DNA of 11,500 bases from JBEVOS01 sp964564595 (GCA_964564595.1 CAZMCA010000108.1:1-11500), one strand, 5' to 3'. Shown: positions 1-6,892, numbered from the stretch's first letter. Numbers and translations: made by a program. The notes: generated by a model from the letters alone, not told the origin.

Positions 1-315
1 CGGCCGGTCAGCGCGGTGCGCAACCAGATCGGTCGTCGCGTAACTGCGAACATGTTTTACGAGATCGGCGCGGTTTGCCTCAGCGTGATCGAGCGCGACG
101 TTTACGAGCCGCGTCAGCGGCATCGTGTGCGGCTGGATCACCGTCTGCTGCGCGTCCCACTCACGCGCGCATGCATCCGCCAGAAGTTCGCTCGGAACCA
201 CGAACGCCGCGCCGCCCGGCGTGCGCAGGCCGCGCCCATCGAGCGCAACACCGAAGCCGCCCTCGCGCGCGGTCGCTTCCGCGACCTTATAGAACTTGTG
301 CCGGCTATCGCTCAT
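1..315 (-). CDS. ATP12 family F1-ATPase assembly chaperone (3' end cut by window edge)
   Basis: The first 105 residues are present; the rest lies beyond the left edge. Recognisable ATP12 features are the N-terminal HKFYKVAEAT segment, a GGFGVALDGRGLRTP stretch (about residues 19-33), a VVPSELLADACAREWDAQ helix, the hallmark TMPLTRLVNVALD motif (about 65-77) and a YATTDLVAHRA motif near the break. ATP12 proteins bind the F1 alpha subunit so that the alpha3beta3 hexamer can assemble; the family is typical of mitochondria and alphaproteobacteria. The ATG overlaps the stop of the preceding 33-codon ORF as ATGA, which together with the usual N-terminus of the family decides the start. A longer in-frame GTG start is possible (frame open back to about 384), but its arginine-rich extension does not look like the family. 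The gene is last in a leftward operon and probably translationally coupled. Confidence 0.88.
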   Translation of the reverse strand, partial: MSDSRHKFYKVAEATAREGGFGVALDGRGLRTPGGAAFVVPSELLADACAREWDAQQTVIQPHTMPLTRLVNVALDHAEANRADLVKHVRSYATTDLVAHRADRP

Positions 316-413
316 GCGGCGCGCACCCGAGCGCGTTCGCGCGCAGCGTTCAACTCGTTGCACAGCACGCCAAGCTGTCCGCTAGCACCGGTCGCGGCCT
401 TCGCCGGCATCAT
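312..413 (-). CDS. 33-residue ORF coupled between rluC and atp12 (hypothetical)
   Basis: This short reading frame starts MMPAKAATG and ends ARERARVRAA. Its ATG overlaps the rluC stop as ATGA, and its TGA overlaps the atp12 ATG as another ATGA, so ribosomes could pass through all three genes. The second half (about residues 12-33) is rich in Leu, Ala, Glu and Arg, has one Cys, and could form a basic helix. There is no signal peptide or membrane segment. In many alphaproteobacteria an HAD-family hydrolase of roughly 220 residues sits between rluC and atp12. This product has no HAD DxDGT motif, so it is not a recognisable remnant of one. It may be a real small protein, a leader ORF that only hands ribosomes to atp12, or chance. 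I do not recognise a family. Confidence 0.4.
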   Translation of the reverse strand: MMPAKAATGASGQLGVLCNELNAARERARVRAA

Positions 414-1393
414 GCGAACGCCGCAAACGGGTTCTTCGCATCTTTTGCGTTGAACCCCAGATGCTCGAACGCAGCTTTGAAATGCGGCGGAATAGGCGCT
501 TCGACTTTGAGTTCGCCCTTCGTCGGATGCGGCAAGCGGATCGCGCGGGCATGCAGCATCAACTGCTTAGGCAAGCCGCCCGGCGTTTCACGGTCGCACT
601 TGTATTTGGGGTCGCCCGCGATGGCGTGTCCGATCTCGGACATGTGGAAGCGCAGCTGGTGCGTCCTGCCCGTTACGGGCTTGAGCGCCATCCAGGCCGC
701 TTTGCCACCCGCATCGGAGATCACCGAGTATTGGGTGATCGCATGCACTGCGCCTTCGTCCTGTTGCAGGCAGCGGATCATCATTTCCCGGTCGGCATCG
801 ACAGCGCCAGGCGCCTTGCGCATCCAGCCACGTATCTCGCCGTGGTTCGGGCGCGGCGTGCCGGCGACGATCGCCCAGTAGATTTTGTCCGTCTCGCGTG
901 AACGGAATGAAGCGCCCAGCGCCGCAGCCGCACGCGGATGGCGCGCGAGCACGAGGCAGCCGGACGTATCGCGATCCAACCGATGCACGAGCTTCGGCTT
1001 TTCCTCGCGCTCGAACTTGAGTGCCGGCAACAGCGCATCGATATGGCGCGTCGTCTTCGCGCCGCCTTGGACAGCGAGGCCCGCCGGCTTGTTGAGCACG
1101 ATGACGTCGGCGTCTTTGAAGATCACCAGCTCGCGCGCATACGCTTCATCCTTCGCGCCGACGCCATCCACCGGCCGGGGCGCGGCGTCCGGCAGCGGCG
1201 GCACGCGCACAATCTGCCCCGCGCTCAAGCGGTCCGATGCTTTGGCCCGCGCGCCATCGACGCGCACTTGCCCAGTGCGCAACATTTTTTCGATCTGGCC
1301 CTGCGTCAGCTTCGGAAACCGCCGCTTGAACCAGCGGTCGATCCGCACGTCGCCATCGTCAGCGCTGACGGGGATGGTGAGAACCGCCTTCAT
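410..1393 (-). CDS. rluC: RluC-type 23S rRNA pseudouridine synthase (S4 domain plus RluA catalytic domain)
   Basis: The 327-residue protein has an N-terminal S4 RNA-binding domain (about residues 15-65, with RIDRWFKRRFPKLTQGQIEKML and VRVDGARA segments) and an RluA-family catalytic domain (about 85-315). The catalytic Asp is D140 in the HRLDRDTSG motif; the NKPAGLAVQGG and GRTHQLRFH motifs are also present. RluC-type enzymes convert specific uridines of 23S rRNA to pseudouridine. RluC rather than RluD is inferred from the alphaproteobacterial neighbourhood (rarA, crcB, atp12), not from specificity residues. The start is the ATG at 1393, which overlaps the crcB stop as ATGA. An upstream in-frame ATG at 1429 lies inside crcB and would add 12 glycine-rich residues without similarity. 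The stop overlaps the next short ORF. Confidence 0.9.
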   Translation of the reverse strand: MKAVLTIPVSADDGDVRIDRWFKRRFPKLTQGQIEKMLRTGQVRVDGARAKASDRLSAGQIVRVPPLPDAAPRPVDGVGAKDEAYARELVIFKDADVIVLNKPAGLAVQGGAKTTRHIDALLPALKFEREEKPKLVHRLDRDTSGCLVLARHPRAAAALGASFRSRETDKIYWAIVAGTPRPNHGEIRGWMRKAPGAVDADREMMIRCLQQDEGAVHAITQYSVISDAGGKAAWMALKPVTGRTHQLRFHMSEIGHAIAGDPKYKCDRETPGGLPKQLMLHARAIRLPHPTKGELKVEAPIPPHFKAAFEHLGFNAKDAKNPFAAFA

Positions 1394-1758
1394 GCGGCCC
1401 CCCGCGCCAGCAGCAATCCGATCCAGCACGCGCTCACCGCGAGCAGCACAGAGGCGAGCGCATAGCCGAGCGCAACATCGGGCTGGCCGCCCTCGATCAG
1501 CCGGACCGTTTCGATTGAAAACGCCGAAAACGTCGTGAAGCCGCCCAGCACGCCGACGCCCAGGAGTTGGCGCGCGCCCTGATCCTCAGCGCCCAGCGTC
1601 CCCGCCAGCACGCCCATTGCGAGCCCTCCGGCCACGTTCACGAACAGGGTCGCCCAGGGGAAATCCCCGGCGCCCAGGCGCACGGCCGCCAGTCCCGCGC
1701 CGTAGCGCGCCATAGCGCCCAGCGCACCGCCGAGGCCGACCAGCAGGAATCCCGTCAT
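1390..1758 (-). CDS. crcB: CrcB/Fluc fluoride ion channel
   Basis: This 122-residue, very hydrophobic protein has four predicted membrane helices (about residues 2-25, 35-55, 66-87 and 95-118). The GGALGAMARYG segment (10-20), the conserved Asn of the FVN motif (N41) and the GGFTTFSAFS signature (72-81) are diagnostic of the CrcB/Fluc family. These proteins work as dual-topology dimers in the inner membrane and export fluoride; the TTFS region holds the pore Phe and the central sodium site. The length matches the family. The gene lies 5 bases after a lipoprotein gene and overlaps rluC by ATGA, so it is internal to an operon. No fluoride riboswitch precedes it. Confidence 0.93.
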   Translation of the reverse strand: MTGFLLVGLGGALGAMARYGAGLAAVRLGAGDFPWATLFVNVAGGLAMGVLAGTLGAEDQGARQLLGVGVLGGFTTFSAFSIETVRLIEGGQPDVALGYALASVLLAVSACWIGLLLARGAA

Positions 1759-1763
1759 CGACC

Positions 1764-2261
1764 CTACATACGGGCCCGCACCGACGATTGCACTTGGCGC
1801 GCGTCATAGGCGTTCGGATCAGCAGGTTTTTCCCCGCGCCCGAGACGTATCTCCAGCGTCACCGCCCCGATCGTTCCGGCCCCGTCGCTCCCTCCCAGCG
1901 GCGTCGTCACCCCGACGCCCACGCCTGTTGAGCTCCGCCGCCCGAAGCTCGCGCCGCCGACTCCAACCGAAAAGGTCGGGCCGCCTCCCCCGCTCCCGGG
2001 CTCTGCGAAGCGGCTTGCCACCTGGAACCAGTCGTAGCCCTGCTGCAGCGTGAGTTCCGATGCGCGTAGCAGCGCCATGTCGTTCACTTTGGCTGGCGTG
2101 TCGGCGCTGGAGCCCCGGTAGGTGACGCGGAAGCGGTCTTGCTCAATCCGCATCTCGGAAAAGCCAACGCCCTCCGGCCGTGTCGCGGGCGCGTAGGCCG
2201 AAGGGCTCGCGCACGCCGCAAGCATCAGCGCAGCCGCAAGTAGAAGGATGCGTCGCATCAT
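1764..2261 (-). CDS. Small outer-membrane lipoprotein (resembles CC0125/CC1285 family)
   Basis: The 165-residue product begins with a lipoprotein signal peptide: basic MMRR, a hydrophobic core, then the lipobox LAAC with C17. Ala at +2 favours the outer membrane. Mature residues 30-80 contain a GVGFSEMRIEQDRFRVTYRG strand segment and an LLRASELTLQQGYDWF helix. This pattern recalls the alphaproteobacterial CC0125/CC1285 lipoprotein family; I recognise it from memory and cannot confirm it here. Residues 88-130 are Gly/Ser-rich and low in complexity, followed by a conserved-looking VTLEIRLG strand. A good AGGAG site (about 2266-2270) precedes two consecutive ATGs; the second, at 2258, has better spacing, so the protein may be one residue shorter. 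Its function is unknown. It sits between a pseudouridine synthase gene and crcB. Confidence 0.82.
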   Translation of the reverse strand: MMRRILLLAAALMLAACASPSAYAPATRPEGVGFSEMRIEQDRFRVTYRGSSADTPAKVNDMALLRASELTLQQGYDWFQVASRFAEPGSGGGGPTFSVGVGGASFGRRSSTGVGVGVTTPLGGSDGAGTIGAVTLEIRLGRGEKPADPNAYDARQVQSSVRARM

Positions 2262-2276
2262 TCGTCTCCTGTTGTT

Positions 2277-2984
2277 CTACGCGTTCAACGCGCGAGCCGG
2301 ATCGAAGGTCAGCCCAAGCGCCGCGCACGCAGCAACGAACGGCGGTGGCGCGGCCGCGTTAAAAACTCTGCGCCCGCCGGCCGGATGGGGAATGTCGAGC
2401 CGCGCGGCGTGCAACATCAAGCGCGAAATGCTGTAGCCGCCGATCGCGAACAGCCCCCCATACTTCCCGTCGCCGGCGATGGGCCTGCCGATTGCAGCGA
2501 GGTGCGCCCGGATCTGATGCATACGACCAGTCTCAGGCTGCACCGAGAGGAACGTGGCGCCCGGCGCGCTGGCTACGGTCGCGTAGCGCGTCAGCGCGGG
2601 CTGGCCGTCATCGGCGACGATAGAAATGTCGAGACCTCTACTGGAACTGCGCTTCAGCGGGCGTGCGATCTCACCTTCCGCGGGCGCAGGCGGCCCGCCG
2701 CAGACGATCGCTAGATAGGTCTTCATCGTGTCGCGCCGCGCAAACGCTTCCGAAAGAAACGCCGCAGCGGGCTTGGTGCGCGCGGCGACGATCACCCCGC
2801 TGGTTTCGCGGTCGAGCCGATGCACGAGACGCGGCGTCTTACCGTTCGATTTGGCAAATGCCTTGAGCATCAGCTCCAGGCTCTCCGTGACGCCCGAACC
2901 GCCTTGCACGGCGAGACCCGCGGGCTTGTCGAACACGAGCACGTGCGCGTCCTCGTGGATCAGGAACGCGCGCGGATCGCTCAC
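2277..2984 (-). CDS. RluA-family pseudouridine synthase lacking an S4 domain
   Basis: This is a second RluA-family enzyme, about 235 residues from a GTG start. The catalytic motif HRLDRETSG (D58 counting from that start) is intact, preceded by VFDKPAGLAVQGG and followed by the GRMHQIRAHLAAIGRPIAGD motif that shapes the active site. There is no N-terminal S4 domain, so it is RluA-like in architecture; its RNA target (23S rRNA or tRNA uridine) cannot be assigned. The GTG overlaps the stop of the preceding gene as GTGA and has a purine-rich GGAAG stretch just upstream. An in-frame ATG at 2996 (four extra residues) lacks a visible ribosome binding site and is the alternative start. The S4-containing synthase two genes downstream shares KPAGLAVQGG, suggesting ancient paralogy. 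Confidence 0.88.
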   Translation of the reverse strand: MSDPRAFLIHEDAHVLVFDKPAGLAVQGGSGVTESLELMLKAFAKSNGKTPRLVHRLDRETSGVIVAARTKPAAAFLSEAFARRDTMKTYLAIVCGGPPAPAEGEIARPLKRSSSRGLDISIVADDGQPALTRYATVASAPGATFLSVQPETGRMHQIRAHLAAIGRPIAGDGKYGGLFAIGGYSISRLMLHAARLDIPHPAGGRRVFNAAAPPPFVAACAALGLTFDPARALNA

Positions 2985-3346
2985 GCCTTCTTCCATCGCA
3001 GTGGCTTGCCGCCGTCACGCACGACGAGGCCTTTGGCTTCCAGATCGAGCTGCACGCCCTTCATCCACCAGCCCGCTGTCGTGCCGGGAAAGTCAGCCGG
3101 TGAGAGCGCGGCGCGCATCGCGACGACCATTTCCGATTGGGTAAGGCCCGGGCCTTTCTTCGACAGGAACTTCAACATGGCGGCGCGTGCGAGCCGATAC
3201 TTGGCGGCGTCAACGCGCGAGGTTTTGCCAGGGTGATTGACGTTCTCGATCTCGACCATCTCGCGCTCGGCCTTCGGCACAGCTTTCTTGGCCGATATCT
3301 TCTTGGGCGTGGATTTCTTCGCGGCCTTCTTCTTCGCAACCGGCAT
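2981..3346 (-). CDS. Small basic protein with lysine-rich tail, DUF6958-like
   Basis: The 121-residue protein has two parts. Residues 1-27 are a Lys/Ala/Pro tail with ten lysines in the first 25 positions, resembling histone H1-like bacterial tails. Residues 30-121 form a compact domain with an EIENVNHPGKTSRVDAAKY motif, then GPGLTQSEMVVAMRAAL and AGWWMKGVQLDLEAKGLV, reminiscent of a winged-helix fold. The core resembles what I remember as DUF6958; that assignment is from memory. The tail suggests nucleic-acid binding, which is inference. The start ATG at 3346 follows a strong AAGGAG site with 5-base spacing that lies within the end of rarA. The upstream in-frame ATG at 3388 lies inside rarA and is rejected. 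The stop overlaps the next gene start. Confidence 0.8.
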   Translation of the reverse strand: MPVAKKKAAKKSTPKKISAKKAVPKAEREMVEIENVNHPGKTSRVDAAKYRLARAAMLKFLSKKGPGLTQSEMVVAMRAALSPADFPGTTAGWWMKGVQLDLEAKGLVVRDGGKPLRWKKA

Positions 3347-3348
3347 CG

Positions 3349-4659
3349 TCACTCCTTCTTGCCGCGCGTCGCACGAAGCGCGCGCCATTTGTCGAGCCGC
3401 TCTTTGATTGGCGCCTCATGCCCGGCGCCGCCCGGATCGTAGAACACGCGCCGCTCCATCTCGTCAGGAAAGTAAGACTGGCCGGAGAAGCCGCCTTCCG
3501 CGTCGTGGTCGTATTCGTAGCCCTTGCCGTAGCCGAGGTCCTTCATGAGACGCGTCGGCGCGTTGCGGATGTGCATTGGCGGCCCCAGCGTGCCGGTCTC
3601 GCTCGCCGCGCGCTGTGCGCTCTTCCAAGCAACATAAGCGGCATTCGATTTGGGCGCGGTGGCGAGGTGGATCACAGCCTGTGCAAGATGAAGCTCCGCT
3701 TCCGGCGGACCGATGAAATGCACTGCGTCCTTCGCGGCGTTTGCGATCAGGAGAGCGGTTGGGTCGGCAAGGCCAATATCCTCAGCGGCCGCGCGCACGA
3801 GGCGGCGCGCGATGAAAAGCAAATCCTCGCCACCTCCGATCATGCGCGCGAGCCAGTAGAGCGCAGCGTCAGGATCCGAGCCGCGGATGCTTTTGTGCAG
3901 CGCAGAGATGAGATTGTAGTGCTCTTCGCGATCCTTGTCGTAAGCGGGCGCGCGCTTCTGGAGAAGCTTGCCAAGCGCGGCGGCGTCGAGCGGCGCTTTG
4001 GGCGCCAACGCGAAGATTTCCTCGGCAAGCGTGAGCAGGTAGCGCCCGTCGCCATCGGCGAGGTTGCAGAGCGCTATCCGCGCCTCCGCCGTCAATGCCA
4101 GCGGCTTGCCGATCAGCGCTTCCGCACGTTGCAGCAACAGATCGAGCGCCGCATCGTCCAGGCGCTTCAACACGAACACCTGTGCGCGCGAAAGCAGCGC
4201 CGCGTTGATCTCGAAGCTCGGATTCTCTGTGGTTGCGCCTACGAGTGTAACCACGCCCTGCTCGACATACGGCAGAAAGCCATCCTGCTGGGCGCGGTTG
4301 AAGCGGTGGATTTCGTCCACGAACAACAACGTGCCCTTCCCAGAGGCGCGCCGCCCTCTGGCCGTCTCGAACGCCTTCTTGAGATCGGCGACGCCGGAAA
4401 ACACGGCCGATATCTGTTGAAACTCAAGGCTAGCCTCCGCCGCGAGCAGCCGCGCGATCGTTGTCTTACCAACGCCGGGCGGGCCCCACAGCACCATCGA
4501 GGCGAGCCGCTTTTGCGCCAGCATCCGTCCGATCGGCGCTTCCGCTGCGAGCAAGTGGTCCTGGCCCACGACCTCAGCGAGCTTTTGTGGGCGCAGCCGC
4601 TCAGCCAGCGGCGCAGGCGCTTCAGCGCTCATCCCGGCGGCTTCGAACAAATCAGCCAT
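3349..4659 (-). CDS. rarA: Replication-associated recombination protein A (RarA/MgsA AAA+ ATPase)
   Basis: The 436-residue protein carries Walker A GPPGVGKTT (residues 59-67), Walker B LLFVDEIH (111-118), sensor 1 GATTENPS (141-148) and an Arg-finger-like SRAQVF (157-162). These are followed by the helical lid and C-terminal tetramerisation region, with AAEDIGLADPTAL, HLATAPKSNAAY and the typical PPMHIRNAPTRLMKDLGYGKGYEYDHD tail signatures. RarA is related to clamp-loader ATPases and acts at stalled or collapsed replication forks together with SSB. Length and N-terminus match the family. No strong ribosome binding site precedes the ATG. The gene is first in the leftward series and divergent from a plus-strand gene, so its promoter should lie in 4660-4782. 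The next gene starts 2 bases after its stop. Confidence 0.95.
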   Translation of the reverse strand: MADLFEAAGMSAEAPAPLAERLRPQKLAEVVGQDHLLAAEAPIGRMLAQKRLASMVLWGPPGVGKTTIARLLAAEASLEFQQISAVFSGVADLKKAFETARGRRASGKGTLLFVDEIHRFNRAQQDGFLPYVEQGVVTLVGATTENPSFEINAALLSRAQVFVLKRLDDAALDLLLQRAEALIGKPLALTAEARIALCNLADGDGRYLLTLAEEIFALAPKAPLDAAALGKLLQKRAPAYDKDREEHYNLISALHKSIRGSDPDAALYWLARMIGGGEDLLFIARRLVRAAAEDIGLADPTALLIANAAKDAVHFIGPPEAELHLAQAVIHLATAPKSNAAYVAWKSAQRAASETGTLGPPMHIRNAPTRLMKDLGYGKGYEYDHDAEGGFSGQSYFPDEMERRVFYDPGGAGHEAPIKERLDKWRALRATRGKKE

Positions 4660-4782
4660 GAGTCACGCTAGCAGGTTTGCGCGCGCCGCGCCGCCCTGCC
4701 GGGCGCATGTCGCTCGTCGCGCCGGGCTAGGCCGCGGCGGCGAGCCGCGATACTTTCCCGCCTACAACCTTGGGAGGTCCAA
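4660..4782. promoter_or_regulatory. Divergent intergenic region between rarA and the secreted-protein pair
   Basis: This 123-base gap separates leftward rarA from rightward 4783-5082, so it must hold promoters for both transcripts unless rarA is read from elsewhere. It contains a perfect 6-bp dyad (CGCGGC at 4733-4738, GCCGCG at 4744-4749). It ends with a strong GGGAGG ribosome binding site (about 4772-4777) for the plus-strand gene. A weak -10-like GATACT lies at 4749-4754. No convincing -35/-10 pair stands out on either strand. Confidence 0.35.
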
Positions 4783-5082
4783 ATGCTCGATCTCATTTTC
4801 GCGGCTGTCGTCAGCGTCGTAGCGAGCCAAGCGCCGATGCCCGCCGCGCCACCGGCGCCGCCCGCCGCTGAACAAGCCCAAGCCGCTCCCCAAACGCCCG
4901 CCGCGCAGCGCGCCGAGCGCCGGCGCATCCGCGCCTGTACGGTCGTGCGGATGCACGGATCTCGGATCGCGCATCAGCAATGCTACAATCCAGCGGTGCT
5001 GCCGGCCGACGATGTCGAGCGGCGGCGCGAGAACGCGCAGCAGTGGATGCGCGAGGCGCAGCAGGCCTCGTTGTGGCGGTAA
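4783..5082 (+). CDS. Small secreted two-cysteine protein, copy 1
   Basis: The 99-residue product starts with a hydrophobic signal segment (about residues 1-17, ending VVASQA). An Ala/Pro/Gln-rich linker follows (18-42), then a basic core. The core has two cysteines, C52 and C67, the second in a CYNP context, and ends with VERRRENAQQWMREAQ. A GSR motif lies between the cysteines. I recall short secreted proteins in sphingomonads and related alphaproteobacteria with a similar Cys/GSR/Cys pattern, but no function is known to me. Export to the periplasm and a disulfide between C52 and C67 are inferred. A strong GGGAGG site with about 5-base spacing fixes the start. It is one of a tandem pair with the next gene, inserted against the direction of the surrounding genes. 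Confidence 0.75.
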   Translation: MLDLIFAAVVSVVASQAPMPAAPPAPPAAEQAQAAPQTPAAQRAERRRIRACTVVRMHGSRIAHQQCYNPAVLPADDVERRRENAQQWMREAQQASLWR

Positions 5083-5122
5083 AGTTAGGAACCAGTACAG
5101 CGCGCTGTGGGGTGGGAGCACG

Positions 5123-5431
5123 ATGAGCCATTTGATCCTTATCGCATTGATGCAACTCGCGGGCGGCAGCGTCTCGACGGCGCCGCAGCCGATGACGCCG
5201 CCCGCCATCGAACAACCCGCGCCAGCCGCCGCACCGGACACGTCGTCTGAAGCGCGCTCGCAACGTGTGTGTTCGCGGGTGCAGGGAACCAATTCCCGGC
5301 TGTCGCGCCGCGCATGCTACCGGCCAGTGTCGGAAGAAGAGGTCGAACAACGCCAGCAAAACGCGCAGAACTGGATGCGTGAGATGCAGGGCCCGCAGAA
5401 CGCGATCATCCCTCCTGACGGCGGCCGCTGA
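5123..5431 (+). CDS. Small secreted two-cysteine protein, copy 2
   Basis: The 102-residue product parallels the gene upstream: a hydrophobic N-terminus (about 1-17), a Pro/Ala-rich linker (20-42), then RVCSRVQG, an NSR motif, ACYRP and EVEQRQQNAQNWMREMQ. Its cysteines C50 and C65 have exactly the same spacing (15) as in copy 1. Identical positions between the two are concentrated in the C-terminal core, while signal and linker have diverged, indicating an old tandem duplication under selection on the core. The start at 5123 has a GGGAG site 4 bases upstream; a longer reading frame from 5012 lies inside copy 1 and lacks a signal sequence. The 40-base gap to copy 1 suggests one transcript. The gene ends 12 bases from the convergent degP stop. 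Function unknown. Confidence 0.75.
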   Translation: MSHLILIALMQLAGGSVSTAPQPMTPPAIEQPAPAAAPDTSSEARSQRVCSRVQGTNSRLSRRACYRPVSEEEVEQRQQNAQNWMREMQGPQNAIIPPDGGR

Positions 5432-5443
5432 GCGCGGCGCGCG

Positions 5444-6892
5444 TCACATCTGATACTGCACTTCGCGCCGCTGGCCGTTGCGCTCGATCGCAATACGCCA
5501 CGCCTGCGTTGCGCTCAGCGCGCGCTGAAGGTCATCAGCGGTGCGAATTTGCTGGCCATTGATCTCACGCACGATGTCGCCCGGCGCAAACCCGGCGCGC
5601 TGCGCAAGCCGCCCCGGCGTGATCGCTTGGATGACGACGCCCGCGGCGAACGGATCGAGGCCAGCTTCTTCGGCGGACGCCGGCGTCAGCGTCAGCACGC
5701 GCGCGCCGTCGAACGGATTGCGGCCTGAAAGATCGCGCGCTTGGGGCGTGCCGCCGGGCGGCGCTTCCGCATTTGCGTTGATGGTGCGCCGGCCGTTCGC
5801 GCGCATGATGTCGAGCGGCACGCGCGCGCCGGCGCGTTGCAGCGCAAACTGATAGCGCAAGCCCGCTTCGTCATGCACGTCCGCGCCGCCGACGGTAAGG
5901 ATCACGTCTCCCCGCTGCAGCCCAGCGCGCGCCGCTGAAGAGCCTGGGTAGATATCAGCGATCAGCACGCCCTGCGGCCGGTCAAAACCCATTGAGCGGG
6001 CGAGTTCCTGGGTCACGGGCTGCACCCGCGCGCCCAGCCACGGCCGCACGAGGCGGCCGCCATCCACTGCGGACTCGACCACACGGCGCACCATTTCCGC
6101 CGGGATCGCAAAGCCAATCCCGTTCGAGCCGCCCGCCTCTGAAAAGATCGCCGTGTTCACGCCGACAAGCGCGCCAGACATATCGACGAGCGCGCCGCCA
6201 GAATTGCCGCGATTGATCGCGGCGTCCGTTTGAATGAAGAAAGCGAAATCGTTGATGCCCACTTCGGTTCGCGCCAGCGCCGAGATGATGCCGCTGGTGA
6301 CGGTCTGCGAGAGGCCAAACGGGTTGCCGATCGCGAGCACCATGTCGCCCACTTGCAGGGAGCGCGTGTCCGCGAAGGTGAGCATCGGCAGCCGTTCGCC
6401 GCGCGCCTCGATGCGCAACACGGCAAGGTCCGTGCGCGGATCGGCGAGCAACAAGCGCGCATCGAACTCGCGCCGGTCCGAGAGCACCACCTTCAACGAA
6501 TCCGCGCCGTCAACCACGTGGTTGTTCGTGACGATCACGCCATCGGCGCGCACCAGCACGCCCGAGCCAAGCGATTGCTGGACGCGTTCACGCGGCACGC
6601 CGCCAAAGCCCTCGCCGTAGCGGCGGAAGAACGGATCGTCGAACACCCGCGCGCGCTGACGCACGATCCGCTGCGCATAGACGTTCACCACCGCCGGCGA
6701 GGCGCGCTGCGCCACAGGCGCGAAAGAAAGTTGGGCCTGTGCTTGGGAAGCGGGCACGACGCGGTCGCGTGGCTGGGCCTGTGCAAGTTGGAATTGCGCT
6801 TGGGCCGGCGCGTCTTGCGCCGAGGCCGCGTAGAGGCCGATGGCGGCGAAAACCGCCGCGAGCGGCACAATCAGGATAGGTCGCAGTTTCAT
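5444..6892 (-). CDS. degP: DegP/HtrA (Do) family periplasmic serine protease
   Basis: The 482-residue protein has a signal peptide with a likely ASA cleavage site after residue 25 and a Gln/Ala-rich linker. A trypsin-like domain (about 60-275) carries the complete catalytic triad: H125 in TNNHVV, D155 in RTDLAVL and S231 in NRGNSGG. Two PDZ domains follow, PDZ1 (about 285-372, RPWLGARVQPV) and PDZ2 (about 395-480, ending REINGQQIRTADDL and IERNGQ). DegP-type proteins degrade or refold misfolded envelope proteins as PDZ-assembled oligomers; DegQ or MucD-like roles cannot be separated from sequence. A GGAGA element lies 8 bases before the ATG. Only 54 bases separate it from the upstream SRPBCC gene, with no clear promoter or terminator, so read-through is possible. 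The gene ends convergent with the secreted-protein pair. Confidence 0.94.
   Translation of the reverse strand: MKLRPILIVPLAAVFAAIGLYAASAQDAPAQAQFQLAQAQPRDRVVPASQAQAQLSFAPVAQRASPAVVNVYAQRIVRQRARVFDDPFFRRYGEGFGGVPRERVQQSLGSGVLVRADGVIVTNNHVVDGADSLKVVLSDRREFDARLLLADPRTDLAVLRIEARGERLPMLTFADTRSLQVGDMVLAIGNPFGLSQTVTSGIISALARTEVGINDFAFFIQTDAAINRGNSGGALVDMSGALVGVNTAIFSEAGGSNGIGFAIPAEMVRRVVESAVDGGRLVRPWLGARVQPVTQELARSMGFDRPQGVLIADIYPGSSAARAGLQRGDVILTVGGADVHDEAGLRYQFALQRAGARVPLDIMRANGRRTINANAEAPPGGTPQARDLSGRNPFDGARVLTLTPASAEEAGLDPFAAGVVIQAITPGRLAQRAGFAPGDIVREINGQQIRTADDLQRALSATQAWRIAIERNGQRREVQYQM

Noticed and set aside
75..881. 268-codon plus-strand frame across atp12 and the rluC end
   Set aside because: Crosses two supported minus-strand genes; product is Arg/Ser/Ala-rich shadow sequence.
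1759..1763. Fluoride riboswitch ahead of crcB
   Set aside because: Only 5 bases separate crcB from the upstream gene, and no riboswitch-like structure is visible in the lipoprotein leader.
3418..4671. 417-codon open frame on the plus strand opposite rarA
   Set aside because: It is the antisense shadow of a well-conserved rarA in GC-rich DNA; its product is Arg-rich with no recognisable domain.
4733..4749. 6-bp GC dyad in the rarA divergent region as an operator
   Set aside because: Six-base all-GC arms are easily expected by chance in this composition; kept only as a note in the region entry.
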